From Chloroflexota bacterium (GTDB lineage Bacteria > Chloroflexota > Anaerolineae > Caldilineales > Caldilineaceae): a stretch of DNA of 22,548 nt. The translations under genes were made by a program, and so were the position numbers. Of this stretch, positions 6,615 through 14,856 are shown in pieces; positions within the stretch are counted from its first letter, which is position 1; every line of letters starts with the position of its first letter. The notes under the pieces were generated by a model. It was not told the origin of the DNA. It saw only the letters and a program-made list of their open reading frames with translations, and searched no databases. The stretch spans positions 1-22,548 of the forward strand of contig QEUW01000075.1 of the NCBI GenBank assembly GCA_003577005.1, in the 5' to 3' direction.

Positions 6615-7919
6615 CTAGCCGCTCCCCGTATAACGGATCCGGTAGATGGCGTTCGCTGTATCGTCAGAGACCAGCAGCGAACCGTCGGGCAGAATCAGCA
6701 GGTCAACGGGCCGGCCCAAAACCTGCCCATTACGGAGCCAGCCTTCGGCAAAGGTCTCGTATGCAGTGGGCTGCCCATTCGCCATGCGCACCAGTGTAAC
6801 CCGGTAGCCGCTAGGTGTACTGCGGCTGGCCGAACCATGTTCGGCGATCAAGATCTGGTTCTGATACTCGACAGGAAACATGCTCCCCGTGTAAAAGCGC
6901 ATCCCCAGCGCCGCCACATGGGGACCGAGCTCCAGCGCCGGCGCAGTGAACTCGACGCAACTCCGCTGGCCGCCATATTCGGGGTCGGCAATCGCGATCC
7001 CGTGGCAGTAGGGAAAGCCAAAGTCAAGCCCGGCCTGCGGCGCATAGTTCAGTTCGTCGGGCGGGATATCGTCGCCGAGCGTATCGTGGCCGTTGTCCGT
7101 GAACCACAACTCCCCAGTGTCGGGGTCCCAGTCAAAGCCAACCGTGTTGCGGATGCCGCGGGCGTAGACCTCCAATCCGCTGCCGTCGGGCCGCAGCCGG
7201 GTGATCGTACCATAGAGCCCACTGGTCTCGCAGACATTGCACGGTGCGCCAACCGGGACATAGAGATAGCCATCGGGCCCAAAACGCAGATACTTCCAGC
7301 CGTGCCAACTGTCGGATGGATACTCGCTGTTGACGACAACTGCCGTTGGCGGCGTGGCCAGATTCTCCTCGATGTTGTCGAAGCGGATGATGCGCTGAAT
7401 CTCCGCCACGTAGAGCGCCCCTTCGTGAAAGGCCACCCCATTGGGTGAATTGAGGCCGCTGGCAATAGTAAACAGGTTGTCTGCCTGCCCGTCGCCATCC
7501 TGGTCAACCAGCGCATAGACCGTGCCGGCCTGGCGCGAACCGATAAAAACGGTTTCGTTGGCGCCTAACGCCAGCGAACGAGCATTGGGGACGTTCCTGG
7601 CATAGTATGCGATTTCAAAGCCGGGCGGTAGCCCAATCGGATAAGCCAGGGGCTCGGCAGGAGGAGAGGTGGCTGTAACGGTCGCAGTGACCGGCGGGCT
7701 GATGAGACTCGCATCAGTAGATGTTGGTTGGCCGGTCAAGAAGAGGTCCGGTGTTGGCGTCGGCAGCACCAGGGCCGCGGGCGCGGTTGTGGGCACAACC
7801 TCTGCTACCCGCGTGGCCGGCATGACGGTGTCCGTTGGTGTCGGGGCTGGCGGCGGCGCGGTGCAGGAGACGAGCCAGAAACCCATTACAGCCAGGAGTC
7901 GAGCATATTTGGTAGCCAT
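6615..7919 (-). CDS. Sorbosone/PQQ-glucose dehydrogenase-like lipoprotein
   Basis: This 434-residue protein starts with a lipoprotein signal peptide (hydrophobic stretch ending L-V-S-C, Cys19), followed by a Thr/Pro-rich linker of about 75 residues. The rest is a six-bladed beta-propeller of the soluble aldose/L-sorbosone dehydrogenase family. Typical motifs include S-P-N-G-V-A-F near residue 160, R-F-G-P-D-G-Y-L-Y-V-P-V-G, G-I-R-N-T-V-G-F-D-W, E-L-W-F-T-D-N-G-H-D and a late E-H-G-S. Characterised relatives oxidise sugars with PQQ, but many homologues have no proven substrate and no PQQ genes are visible here. It is presumably anchored outside the membrane. It is convergent with the Mo hydroxylase gene and divergent from the broken efflux operon. 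The ribosome binding site is weak (GAG about 10 nt before ATG). Confidence 0.85.
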   Translation of the reverse strand: MATKYARLLAVMGFWLVSCTAPPPAPTPTDTVMPATRVAEVVPTTAPAALVLPTPTPDLFLTGQPTSTDASLISPPVTATVTATSPPAEPLAYPIGLPPGFEIAYYARNVPNARSLALGANETVFIGSRQAGTVYALVDQDGDGQADNLFTIASGLNSPNGVAFHEGALYVAEIQRIIRFDNIEENLATPPTAVVVNSEYPSDSWHGWKYLRFGPDGYLYVPVGAPCNVCETSGLYGTITRLRPDGSGLEVYARGIRNTVGFDWDPDTGELWFTDNGHDTLGDDIPPDELNYAPQAGLDFGFPYCHGIAIADPEYGGQRSCVEFTAPALELGPHVAALGMRFYTGSMFPVEYQNQILIAEHGSASRSTPSGYRVTLVRMANGQPTAYETFAEGWLRNGQVLGRPVDLLILPDGSLLVSDDTANAIYRIRYTGSG

Positions 7920-8122
7920 GATTGCACTCTATGGCGGAACGCACGATCCCACCGTGATACCCCTTCCAGTCTGTTGGCCGACATGAACTGTAGCCAGCAT
8001 GGACCATTTAGCACCGCCGGGCGTCCTTCCACAAAAGCCAAAGAAGATCTTCGCAATTCCTTGAGATTTGTCAGCTATGATTGGATCAGACGCAGACAGA
8101 TCCAAAGGACGGTAGATCGACT

Positions 8123-8936
8123 ATGAATAGCAATGGAAACAGCCAGCCCACAAACCCACCCGTCATCGAGATCACCAGCTTGACCATGGCCTATGCAATG
8201 GGCAAAACCGAGGTCCATGCCCTGCGTGGCGTCTCGTTGACCGTGTGCGAGGGCGAATATGTTGCCATCATTGGCGCCAGCGGTCCGGGCAAAAGCACCC
8301 TGATGAACCTGATCGGCCTGCTGGACAAGCCCACCAGCGGCAGCTATCGCATCCGTGGCACCGAGATCAGCCAGTTGAGCAAGAATCGTCTGGCCGACCT
8401 GCGCAACCGGGAGATCGGCTTTGTCTTCCAACGCTTTAACTTGCTGGCGCGCACCAGTGCCCAGCGTCAGGTGGAGTTGCCACTCTTTTACGCCAGTGTT
8501 CCGGCGCGCGAGGCCAGCAAGCGGGCAGCAGAGGCACTAACGCGCGTGGGGCTGGGCGACCGGCTCGACCATAGGCCGGAGGAGCTCTCCGGTGGCCAGC
8601 AGCAGCGGGTTGCAATTGCCCGTGCGCTGGCCCAGCCTCTTGCTGGCCGATGAGCCGACCGGTGCGCTGGATTCCAAGACGGGCGCTGAAGTGCTGGGGC
8701 TTTTTGATGAGTTGCACCGGCAAGGGTTGACGCTGGTCGTCGTGACGCACGATATGGGCGTTGCACAGCGCGCGGAACGGATTATTACCCTCAAAGATGG
8801 CTTGATCATCAGCGATGCGGCAAACGGCAGATTACAGCGCCGCAAAGAGGCGCAACCAGAAACGGTTCGCCTGGTTGCCGAAGCGCTCTTGACGCCCTCG
8901 ATTGAGGAGAGGGGGTTGGCGTATGAAAGTGTTTAG
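8123..8936 (+). pseudogene. MacB/LolD-type ABC transporter ATPase, frameshifted
   Basis: The first frame (8123 to about 8635) has Walker A G-A-S-G-P-G-K-S-T at residues 51-59, the Q-loop F-Q-R-F-N-L-L and the signature L-S-G-G-Q-Q-Q-R-V. It then runs out of frame to a TGA at 8651-8653. The second frame resumes with [15 protein letters not shown] (Walker B) and ends at 8936 after the H-loop V-T-H-D. In relatives two more residues lie between R-A-L-x and P, so the break is best explained by a short deletion of about 8 nt rather than a single-base error. Such ATPases power MacA-MacB export or lipoprotein release. The stop overlaps the permease start by 14 nt, the original operon arrangement. As read, Walker A and Walker B are in separate peptides. 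Confidence 0.85.
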
Positions 8937-10125
8937 ATATTTGCGTGTTGCGCTGGAAAGCCTCCAAACACACAAGCTGCGCGCGATTCTGACCATGCTC
9001 GGCATCATCATCGGTGTGGCGGCCGTGTTGGTGACGGTGGGCATCGGCAGCGGCGCCGCGGCCAGTATCACCGAACAGAAAGCCGGGGCGCCAATTTGGT
9101 CACCGTGAGTACCGGCAACCGGGGCAGTACCACCGCTTCGGTGTTGACGCTCGCCGACGCCACGGCGTTGAGCGACCCCGGCCGTTTTCCCGATCTGGCC
9201 CTTGTGGCGCCGCAATACGGCGCAAGCGCCACACTCACCAGAGGCGCCAGCGAAGGCAGTTATCAGGTGGTGGGCACGACAGAAGCCTATGCCGCCGTGC
9301 GGAACCTGGAGAGCGCCTCCGGCACATTCTTGACCGCCGAGCAAGTGGCCGAGAATGCCAAAGTGGTGGTACTCGGCGCCACCGTGGCCAGCGATCTCTT
9401 TGGCGGCCAGGACCCGCTGAGGCAGATCCTGCGCATCAACGATGCCCTGGTTGAGGTGACCGGCGTGCTGGCCTCCACCGGCGGTGCTGGCTTTGGCAGC
9501 AGCGACACCCAGGTCTTTGTGCCCAGCGAATTGGCGTTGGGTCGCCTGTTCAATGTAAACCGCATCCGTGGTAGCTACGCCATCTCTGGGATGAGCATCC
9601 AGGTGGTGAGCTAGGACCGGCTCGACGCCGCCGAGTTGCAGATCGAACAAGTCTTGCGGCTGCGTCACGGTCTGGGTGTGGGCGACGACAATGACTTTAC
9701 GATCTCTAGCCGGGCCGATCTGTTGGAGATGGCCAGCAATGTTGCCGGCACCCTGACGCTGTTGTTGGGTGGCATTGGCGCCGTCAGCCTGGTCGTGGGC
9801 GGTATCGGCATCATGAACATCATGCTCGTATCGGTGACCGAGCGCACGCGCGAGATCGGTCTGCGTAAAGCGCTCGGCGCCCATGATAGCGATATTTTGC
9901 TCCAATTTCTGGTTGAAGCGTTGGTGCTTTGTGGCCTGGGCGGCTTGATCGGCATCGGCATCAGCTATGGTGTCGAACTCTTGATGAGCAGCATTGCCTC
10001 ACTCCAGTTCAGCATCGTGATCGAGCCGTGGGCGCTGGGCCGTCAGCGCCGCCAGCGGCTTTATCTTCGGTCTCTACCCGGCCCTACGCGCCACCCAGCT
10101 CGACCCGATTGAGGCGTTGCGCTAA
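8923..10125 (+). pseudogene. MacB/FtsX-type ABC permease, two frameshifts and a nonsense codon
   Basis: ATG 8923 opens a MacB-type permease: first membrane helix with L-T-M-L-G-I-I-I-G-V-A-A-V. The frame shifts near 9085-9095, where A-N-L-V-T-V-S-T-G continues one base earlier. The periplasmic domain then runs to an in-frame TAG at 9612-9614 between V-V-S and D-R-L-D-A. It continues in the same frame through G-G-I-G-I-M-N-I-M-L-V-S-V-T-E-R-T-R-E-I-G and the last helices, and shifts again near 10038-10042 where an extra G precedes the ending G-L-Y-P-A-L-R-A-T-Q-L-D-P-I-E-A-L-R and TAA 10123-10125. The ancestral protein would be about 400 residues, normal for the family. Three separate lesions make function very unlikely. 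Confidence 0.87.
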
Positions 10126-10145
10126 GAATAGCTGTCAACGAATAG

Positions 10146-10270
10146 CTGTCAACGGATTTCAGGAGCAGATTGAGCGGATTTGCTCATGACTATCCGTTCC
10201 ACTGCATTGGATTAGGAGCGGATTACGTGATGCGCAATCCGTTCAATTCGTTCCCAGAATCCGTTGACAG
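10146..10270. repeat. Structured intergenic repeat, copy B (paired hairpins, closing stem)
   Basis: CTGTCAACGGATT (10146-10158) pairs perfectly with AATCCGTTGACAG (10258-10270). Inside are two hairpins with arms GAGCGGAT(T) and (A)ATCCGTTC, closed by G-T wobbles where copy A has A-T pairs. A short tandem duplication (AATAGCTGTCAACG) stands at its left edge. It separates the permease from the adaptor gene. Confidence 0.78.
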
Positions 10271-10317
10271 CCAACCGCGCACTCATCAAGCGAACGACAG
10301 TACAAAAGGATCGAACC

Positions 10318-11927
10318 ATGAACACCCATAAACTCACAAACTGGCGCCGCTGGCTGACGCTGATCGTCGCTATCGGGCTGTTGGCCGACGGGGGTCACTA
10401 TCTAGTCAGCCGCACTCAATTGCTGGCCCAAAATGTAACCGGCCAGTCTTCCACGGGGGCTGCCACTGCGCAACTGTCCACCGTGACGATCCAGCCGGCC
10501 GAGCTGGCCCAGACGGCAGTCAGCGCGGCGGGCAATCTAACCCTGGTAGGCGAACGCAGTGTGGCGCTTGGCGTCGGTGGCGTTGTCGAAGAGGTCGCGG
10601 TTGCCGTCGGCGACAGCGTCCACGCGAGTGATGTCCTGCTCAGGTTGAACACGACCGATCTGCAACGGGCGCAACAACAGGCGCAACTGGCGGTCGAAGC
10701 GGCCAAGCTCGCCCTGGCTGAACTGCAAACACCGGCCACCGCCGCCGAAATGGTCAAGGCCGAGGCGGCGCTGGCGGAAGCACAGGCAAACCTGGCCGAT
10801 GTGCAGACCGGGCCCAGCAGCGAGGAGATCGCCACAGCGCGCAGCAGCCTGGCCGCCGCCCAGTCCAACTATGCTGAGCTACAGGCCGGCCCCAGCGAGG
10901 CTGAGTTGACCCAACTGAGCGCCAGCCTCAAGAAAAGCGGAGGTCACCCTGGCCGAAAAACAACGGGCCTATGACCAGGTCGCCTGGCGCAACGACGCCG
11001 GCATGACGACCGAGGCCGCCGACCTGCAATCCGCCACCACCGACTACGAAGCGGCCAAGGCGGCGTACGATGAGAGCACAGCCCCCGCCAGCGCCTCGGA
11101 GCTTCAGTCGGCCCTCAGCAGCATCCAGAACGCACAGGTATCGCTCAATACGCTGTTAGCGTCGCCGCAATTGCTACGGCGCAGGCCCAGGTTGCTGAGG
11201 CCGAAGCCAACCTGACCGACTTGCAGGCAGGAGCCACCCCCGACGAGATACGCAGCGCCGAGATCACGCGGAGCAGGCGCTCATCGACCTCGAAAGCGTC
11301 TATCGCAATCTGGCGACAGCGACGGTCACCGCCCCCATCGCCGGTGTGGTGACATCGCTCAACGCCGCAGTTGGGGTGCGTAGCGCAGCGGATACTGTCG
11401 TCGCTACGCTGGCCGACATCAGGCAACTGGAACTGGTGATCAACGTGGCCGAAGCCGACATCCCCAGCGTTGCCGTGGACCAGCCCGCGCAGATCGAAAT
11501 CGATGCACCGCCTGGCCAGACCTTCGACGGTGTCGTCCAGGCCATCCCGCCGACCAGCAGCAGCGAATCCGGCTCCGTGACCTATCCCGTCACCGTCCGG
11601 CTGACGGAACAGAATATGGCCGGTGTGCTGCCGGGCATGAACGCCGTTGCCATGCTGCTGAGCCAAACACCGGTAGCCGAAAATAGCTGGCTGGTGCCCA
11701 CCAATGCCCTGGTTGAAGCGGATGGCACAACAACGGTGCTGGTGGTGCGGGGGCAGACGACCATAACCGTGGCCGTGACGCCGGGCAGGGTGCAGGGCGA
11801 ATGGACGGTTGTGCAGTCGCCCGAATTGCAGGCAGGTGATCAGGTCGTGGGTGGCCTGACCTCCAGCCTGGACAGCAGCAGTGGCTTCGGCCCGCCTCCT
11901 GACGCCGGCTTGGGTGGGATCAGATAG
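10318..11927 (+). pseudogene. MacA/HlyD-type periplasmic adaptor, three frameshifts
   Basis: ATG 10318 follows AAGGA at 10306-10310. The product starts with a membrane anchor (residues about 10-30), then a lipoyl/barrel half-motif (G-V-G-G-V-V-E-E-V-A-V-A-V-G-D-S-V) and a long Ala/Glu/Gln-rich coiled coil. An extra A in an A-run at 10933-10936 breaks the frame. It continues as A-E-V-T-L-A-E-K-Q-R-A-Y-D-Q, shifts again near 11160 to A-I-A-T-A-Q-A-Q-V-A-E-A-E, and again near 11265-11275 to A-E-Q-A-L-I-D-L-E-S. The second lipoyl half T-V-T-A-P-I-A-G-V-V and the barrel domain follow, ending at TAG 11925-11927. The restored length, about 535 residues, suits a MacA-like partner for the upstream ATPase and permease. 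All three operon members are broken, so the exporter is dead. Confidence 0.85.
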
Positions 11928-11941
11928 GAGGATTGTCGAAT

Positions 11942-12279
11942 TCAATGCGGTTCAGTTTTTGGCGCAAGTTGAACCTGTGTCGCTAGCAATGGTTGCATAT
12001 CCAACAGGAGCTCTAACTCAATGCCCTCGTCAAGCTCGGTCCACCAGACGCCACCCCCCGATGGGACAATTTCCCAGCGTCGCTGTTGTTCCGGCGTTGC
12101 TTTGAGCAGCCACTGCAGCCAGGGATAAAGCCTCATGTCAAATTGGAGGCAAATGTGAGCGTGCTCAACCAGATTTTGGACTCGCTGCCGCCCTTCCACA
12201 CATGCATGTGGGGTGGCTCGTTCCGTTCATTGGAGTAAAAGAAAAAACGATAGCCGTCAATGAGTTTACTTGGCGCAAG
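11942..12279 (-). pseudogene. DUF4160-DUF2442 pair collapsed into a chimera
   Basis: On the minus strand, 12279 to 12133 reads D-G-Y-R-F-F-F-Y-S-N-E-R-N-E-P-P-H-M-H-V-W-K-G-G, a DUF4160 N-terminal half (conserved P-P-H-x-H-V), and stops at TGA 12133-12135. It has no start codon; a TGA lies directly upstream. In another frame, from about 12140 to the stop at 11942-11944, the sequence reads Y-P-W-L-Q-W-L-L-K-A-T-P-E-Q-Q-R-R-W-E-I-V and W-T-E-L-D-E-G-I, the C-terminal half of a DUF2442 protein. In other genomes DUF4160 and DUF2442 genes are often adjacent, possibly as a toxin-antitoxin-like pair. Here the end of the first and the beginning of the second appear deleted. Domain calls are from remembered motifs. 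The minus-strand frame from ATG 12199 might look like an 85-residue gene but its first 20 residues are out-of-frame DUF4160. Confidence 0.55.
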
Positions 12280-12357
12280 TCAACCTTCGCCACCCAATTA
12301 GTGGAGACTATACGACACGGATCGTACCGCAGTTCGGCATTGAACGCAAGCTAATCT

Positions 12358-13182
12358 TTGCCAGGGAGTCTGAGGAGTAGCGGGCAAAAGCAAGCTGACC
12401 GTTACAAAGAAGAGGATGACCATATCGCTATCGATGGTAGTAATGAGCGGCTGATCTTCACCGAACGCAACCGGCTGAACCCGCCCAAGTGGAGACCCGA
12501 CGGCCAGTGGATCGTCTTCAGCCGCGGCGATGAGTACATTGAATGCTACGACATCGGTCACAACCAATGCCTGGCCGCAGCAGAGTTGAGCCAACGCTTC
12601 CCCAACGGTCTACCGCAGGAACTGGAGGCCTCGTTGATCAAACAGTACAGTTACAAACTGGCGGTTGTGGATACAAACGGCCAGAACTATCACGACGTTG
12701 TATCGCTCAACTCGGCCAAAGCGCCCGATTGGAGCGAAGGGGGTGTCGTCTACCAGTCCACGGCTGGTCTTCAACGCACAGCAGATGCAGCCAACGCAGC
12801 CAACCAGTTGGTGGCCTTCGACTATCTGAAACCCTATTATTACGACCCAGACTGGCAAGCAAGGGGTGGCCAGATCGCCTTCCAGGTCAAGGGCGCGGCG
12901 CAGTGGGAGATCTACATTGTCAACCCCGACGGCTCAGGCGTGACCGCGCTGACTCGACCGGTCACCACGCTGGTGGACGAACTGCCGAGCAACGTCGCCC
13001 CAGCCTACAGCCCCGATGGCCAGCACATCGTCTTCCTCAGCAACCGGGCCGCTGACAATTCGGCTGGCGCCTGGCGGCTCTGGGTCATGAACGCCGATGG
13101 CAGCGACCAGTGGCCACTGCCGCTTGATGTCGCCATCGAGTACACCTATGGGCTGGAACAAGTTGTCAGTTGGGGAGGATAA
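12358..13182 (+). pseudogene. TolB-like WD40/PD40 propeller protein, N-terminus missing
   Basis: This frame encodes several PD40 beta-propeller repeats: W-R-P-D-G-Q-W-I-V-F-S-R-G, P-D-W-x-A-R-G-G-Q-I-A-F-Q, V-N-P-D-G-S-G-V-T-A-L-T and Y-S-P-D-G-Q-H-I-V-F-L-S-N-R, ending M-N-A-D-G-S-D-Q. Such proteins are usually exported and longer. No in-frame ATG precedes the first repeat; the only start is TTG 12358, without a ribosome binding site and four nt after a TAA. The preceding stretch in another frame (about 12285-12380, including P-Q-F-G-I-E-R-K-L-I-F-A-R-E-S-E-E) looks coding, which hints at further frameshifting. No signal peptide is visible. A GTGTGGGCGGAT hairpin follows the stop by 5 nt. 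Confidence 0.65.
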
Positions 13183-13187
13183 CCTTT

Positions 13188-13214
13188 GTGTGGGCGGATT
13201 GCATCCGCCCACAC
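13188..13214 (+). terminator. Terminator-like hairpin
   Basis: GTGTGGGCGGAT (13188-13199), a TGC loop and ATCCGCCCACAC (13203-13214) form a perfect 12-bp stem starting 5 nt after the propeller stop. No T-run follows, so intrinsic termination would be weak; position and stability still favour transcript-end function. Confidence 0.5.
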
Positions 13215-13394
13215 CATCACCGGATCATGTTGTGAATCAACATCAGTCCGGGCGGGTTGCCAATCTGCTTATCTGCCAGCGCTGCAGAGTTGCAAACACC
13301 GGCGCACAGTGGTAAAAGTCAAGCAAACGGTATATCCGCCAGTAGTATCCTATTCTGTGGTGTTACCTATCCAACAACAAAGGATAATCGATTC

Positions 13395-14615
13395 ATGCCA
13401 GCAACCTGTAGACTGGGCCGTTTTCTGGCGCCATACTGGTGGTGGGCCATCCTCGCGCCGCTCATGATGGTCCTCGAAGGCGCCATGGACCTGCTGCAGC
13501 CCCGTCTGCTCCAGCATATCATCGATGCCGGTGTCGTTCCAGGCAACATGACCGTGGTCATGCAGACCGGCGTCTGGATGGCCATCATGGCGACCATTGG
13601 CCTGGGTGGTGGCCTTTCTGAACTATCTGATGCAATCATTGATGTGATGTCGCTTACGATGGCAAGCATGTTGATCCTGCGCCTCTCGCGCGCCGAGGCG
13701 TCTGCGGTGCGCATCCAGGAGGTGCTGGAAAGCGAACCGGAAGTCAAAGATAAGCCGGGTGCGTTGGCCGACTTTACGCTCCAAGGAGAGGTGGTCTTTG
13801 ACTGGGTGAATTTCAGCTACAACGGCGCTGACTGCCAGGAGGACCCGGATCCGGTGTTGAAGGAGATCAGCTTTGTGGCCAAACCAGGGCAAACCGTGGC
13901 GATCCCGGGGGCGACCGGTTCGGGCAAATCGAGTCTGATCCAGCTCATCCCGCGCTTCTACGATGTGTGCAGCGGCCAGGTGACCATCGACGGCGTCGAT
14001 GTGCGTGAGTTCGACGAGGCCGCCCTGCGGGGCAAGATCGGCATCGCTCTGCAAGAATCGATCCTCTTTAGTGGCACGATCCGCGACAACATCCGCTATG
14101 GCCGGCTCGACGCCACCGATGAGGAGGTGATCGCCGCGGCCAAACTTGCCAACGCCGACCAGTTTATCCACCGCCTGCCCCAAGACTATATCACGCCGCT
14201 GTCGGAACGGGGCAGCAACCTGAGCCGGGGGCAACGCCAGCTCCTCGCCATCGCCCGTGCCATCCTGGCCGACCCGGCCAGCTTGATCCTGGACGAAGCC
14301 ACCAGCAGTGTCGATACCCGCACCGAGAAGCCTATCCAGGAGGCGATGCGGCGGCTGATGGCCGGGCGCACCAGCTTTGTCATCGCCCACCGCCTGAGCA
14401 CCATTTGCGACGCCGACCAGATCCTCGTCATCGACGGCGGCCGGATCATCGAGCGCGGCAAACACGAGGAACTGTTGGCCCGGCAGGGGTTCTGCCATCA
14501 CCTCTACACTAGCCAGTTCCGAGCCAGCGCTCGCAGGGTGGCAAACGAAGAAGAGGCGCCAGCAATCGCTTCGGTGGCGAGGCCGGCGGCGCTCCTGGCC
14601 CAATCCGGGTCGTAG
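13395..14615 (+). pseudogene. ABC exporter half-transporter with most of the membrane domain deleted
   Basis: ATG 13395 (AAAGGA at 13378-13383) begins F-L-A-P-Y-W-W-W and M-D-L-L-Q-P-R-L-L-Q-H-I-I-D, the first helix of an MsbA-type exporter. After about residue 70 the sequence jumps to the last helix before the nucleotide-binding domain (R-L-S-R-A-E-A-S). At the junction another frame reads V-A-F-L-N-Y-L-M-Q-S-L-M (about 13609-13645), the normal preceding segment, so roughly 200 codons were deleted and a frameshift follows. The nucleotide-binding domain is complete: Walker A G-A-T-G-S-G-K-S-S at about 172-180, signature L-S-R-G-Q at 276-280, Walker B L-I-L-D-E-A and H-loop I-A-H-R-L-S-T. Length is 406 against about 600 normally. 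A stable ATPase fragment could be made, but transport is not possible. Confidence 0.85.
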
Positions 14616-14676
14616 CGCAAAAAGGGCAAGGAGGGGTTGCAGACCTGGCCTGATAGCCAGCATAGAGACCGGCCAA

Positions 14677-14856
14677 ATGCCGGTGGCGATTGCCCGTCTG
14701 GAGGGTTATGTTCTTTATTGGACGTTTGCAGCCATCCTACTGGCTGTACATCATGCTTCGGTTTATTTGATGCGAACGTTGCGACTGCTTGACGAGTCTA
14801 CGCCAACGCCGCAACCGAAGGAGGAAATATGCACGCTCCACGACGCACGGCGCTGA
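14677..14856 (+). CDS. Possible small single-helix membrane protein, weak call
   Basis: ATG 14677 opens 59 codons with one hydrophobic helix (Y-V-L-Y-W-T-F-A-A-I-L-L-A-V, residues 11-24) and a polar tail with P-T-P-Q-P-K. It overlaps the start of the next gene by 28 nt. There is no good ribosome binding site and I recognise no family. The frame stays open upstream past 14614, so it may be leftover coding sequence. The large lipoprotein's ribosome binding site lies inside it. Confidence 0.22.
   Translation: MPVAIARLEGYVLYWTFAAILLAVHHASVYLMRTLRLLDESTPTPQPKEEICTLHDARR

Noticed and set aside
8832..9905. Long open frame on the minus strand (about 357 codons) antisense to the permease
   Set aside because: Its translation is His/Gln/Gly-rich without domains, and the plus strand clearly carries MacB homology; GC bias keeps the antisense frame open.
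13623..14663. Long minus-strand open frame (about 346 codons) opposite the ABC exporter
   Set aside because: The plus strand holds Walker A, signature and Walker B motifs; the antisense product has no recognisable fold.
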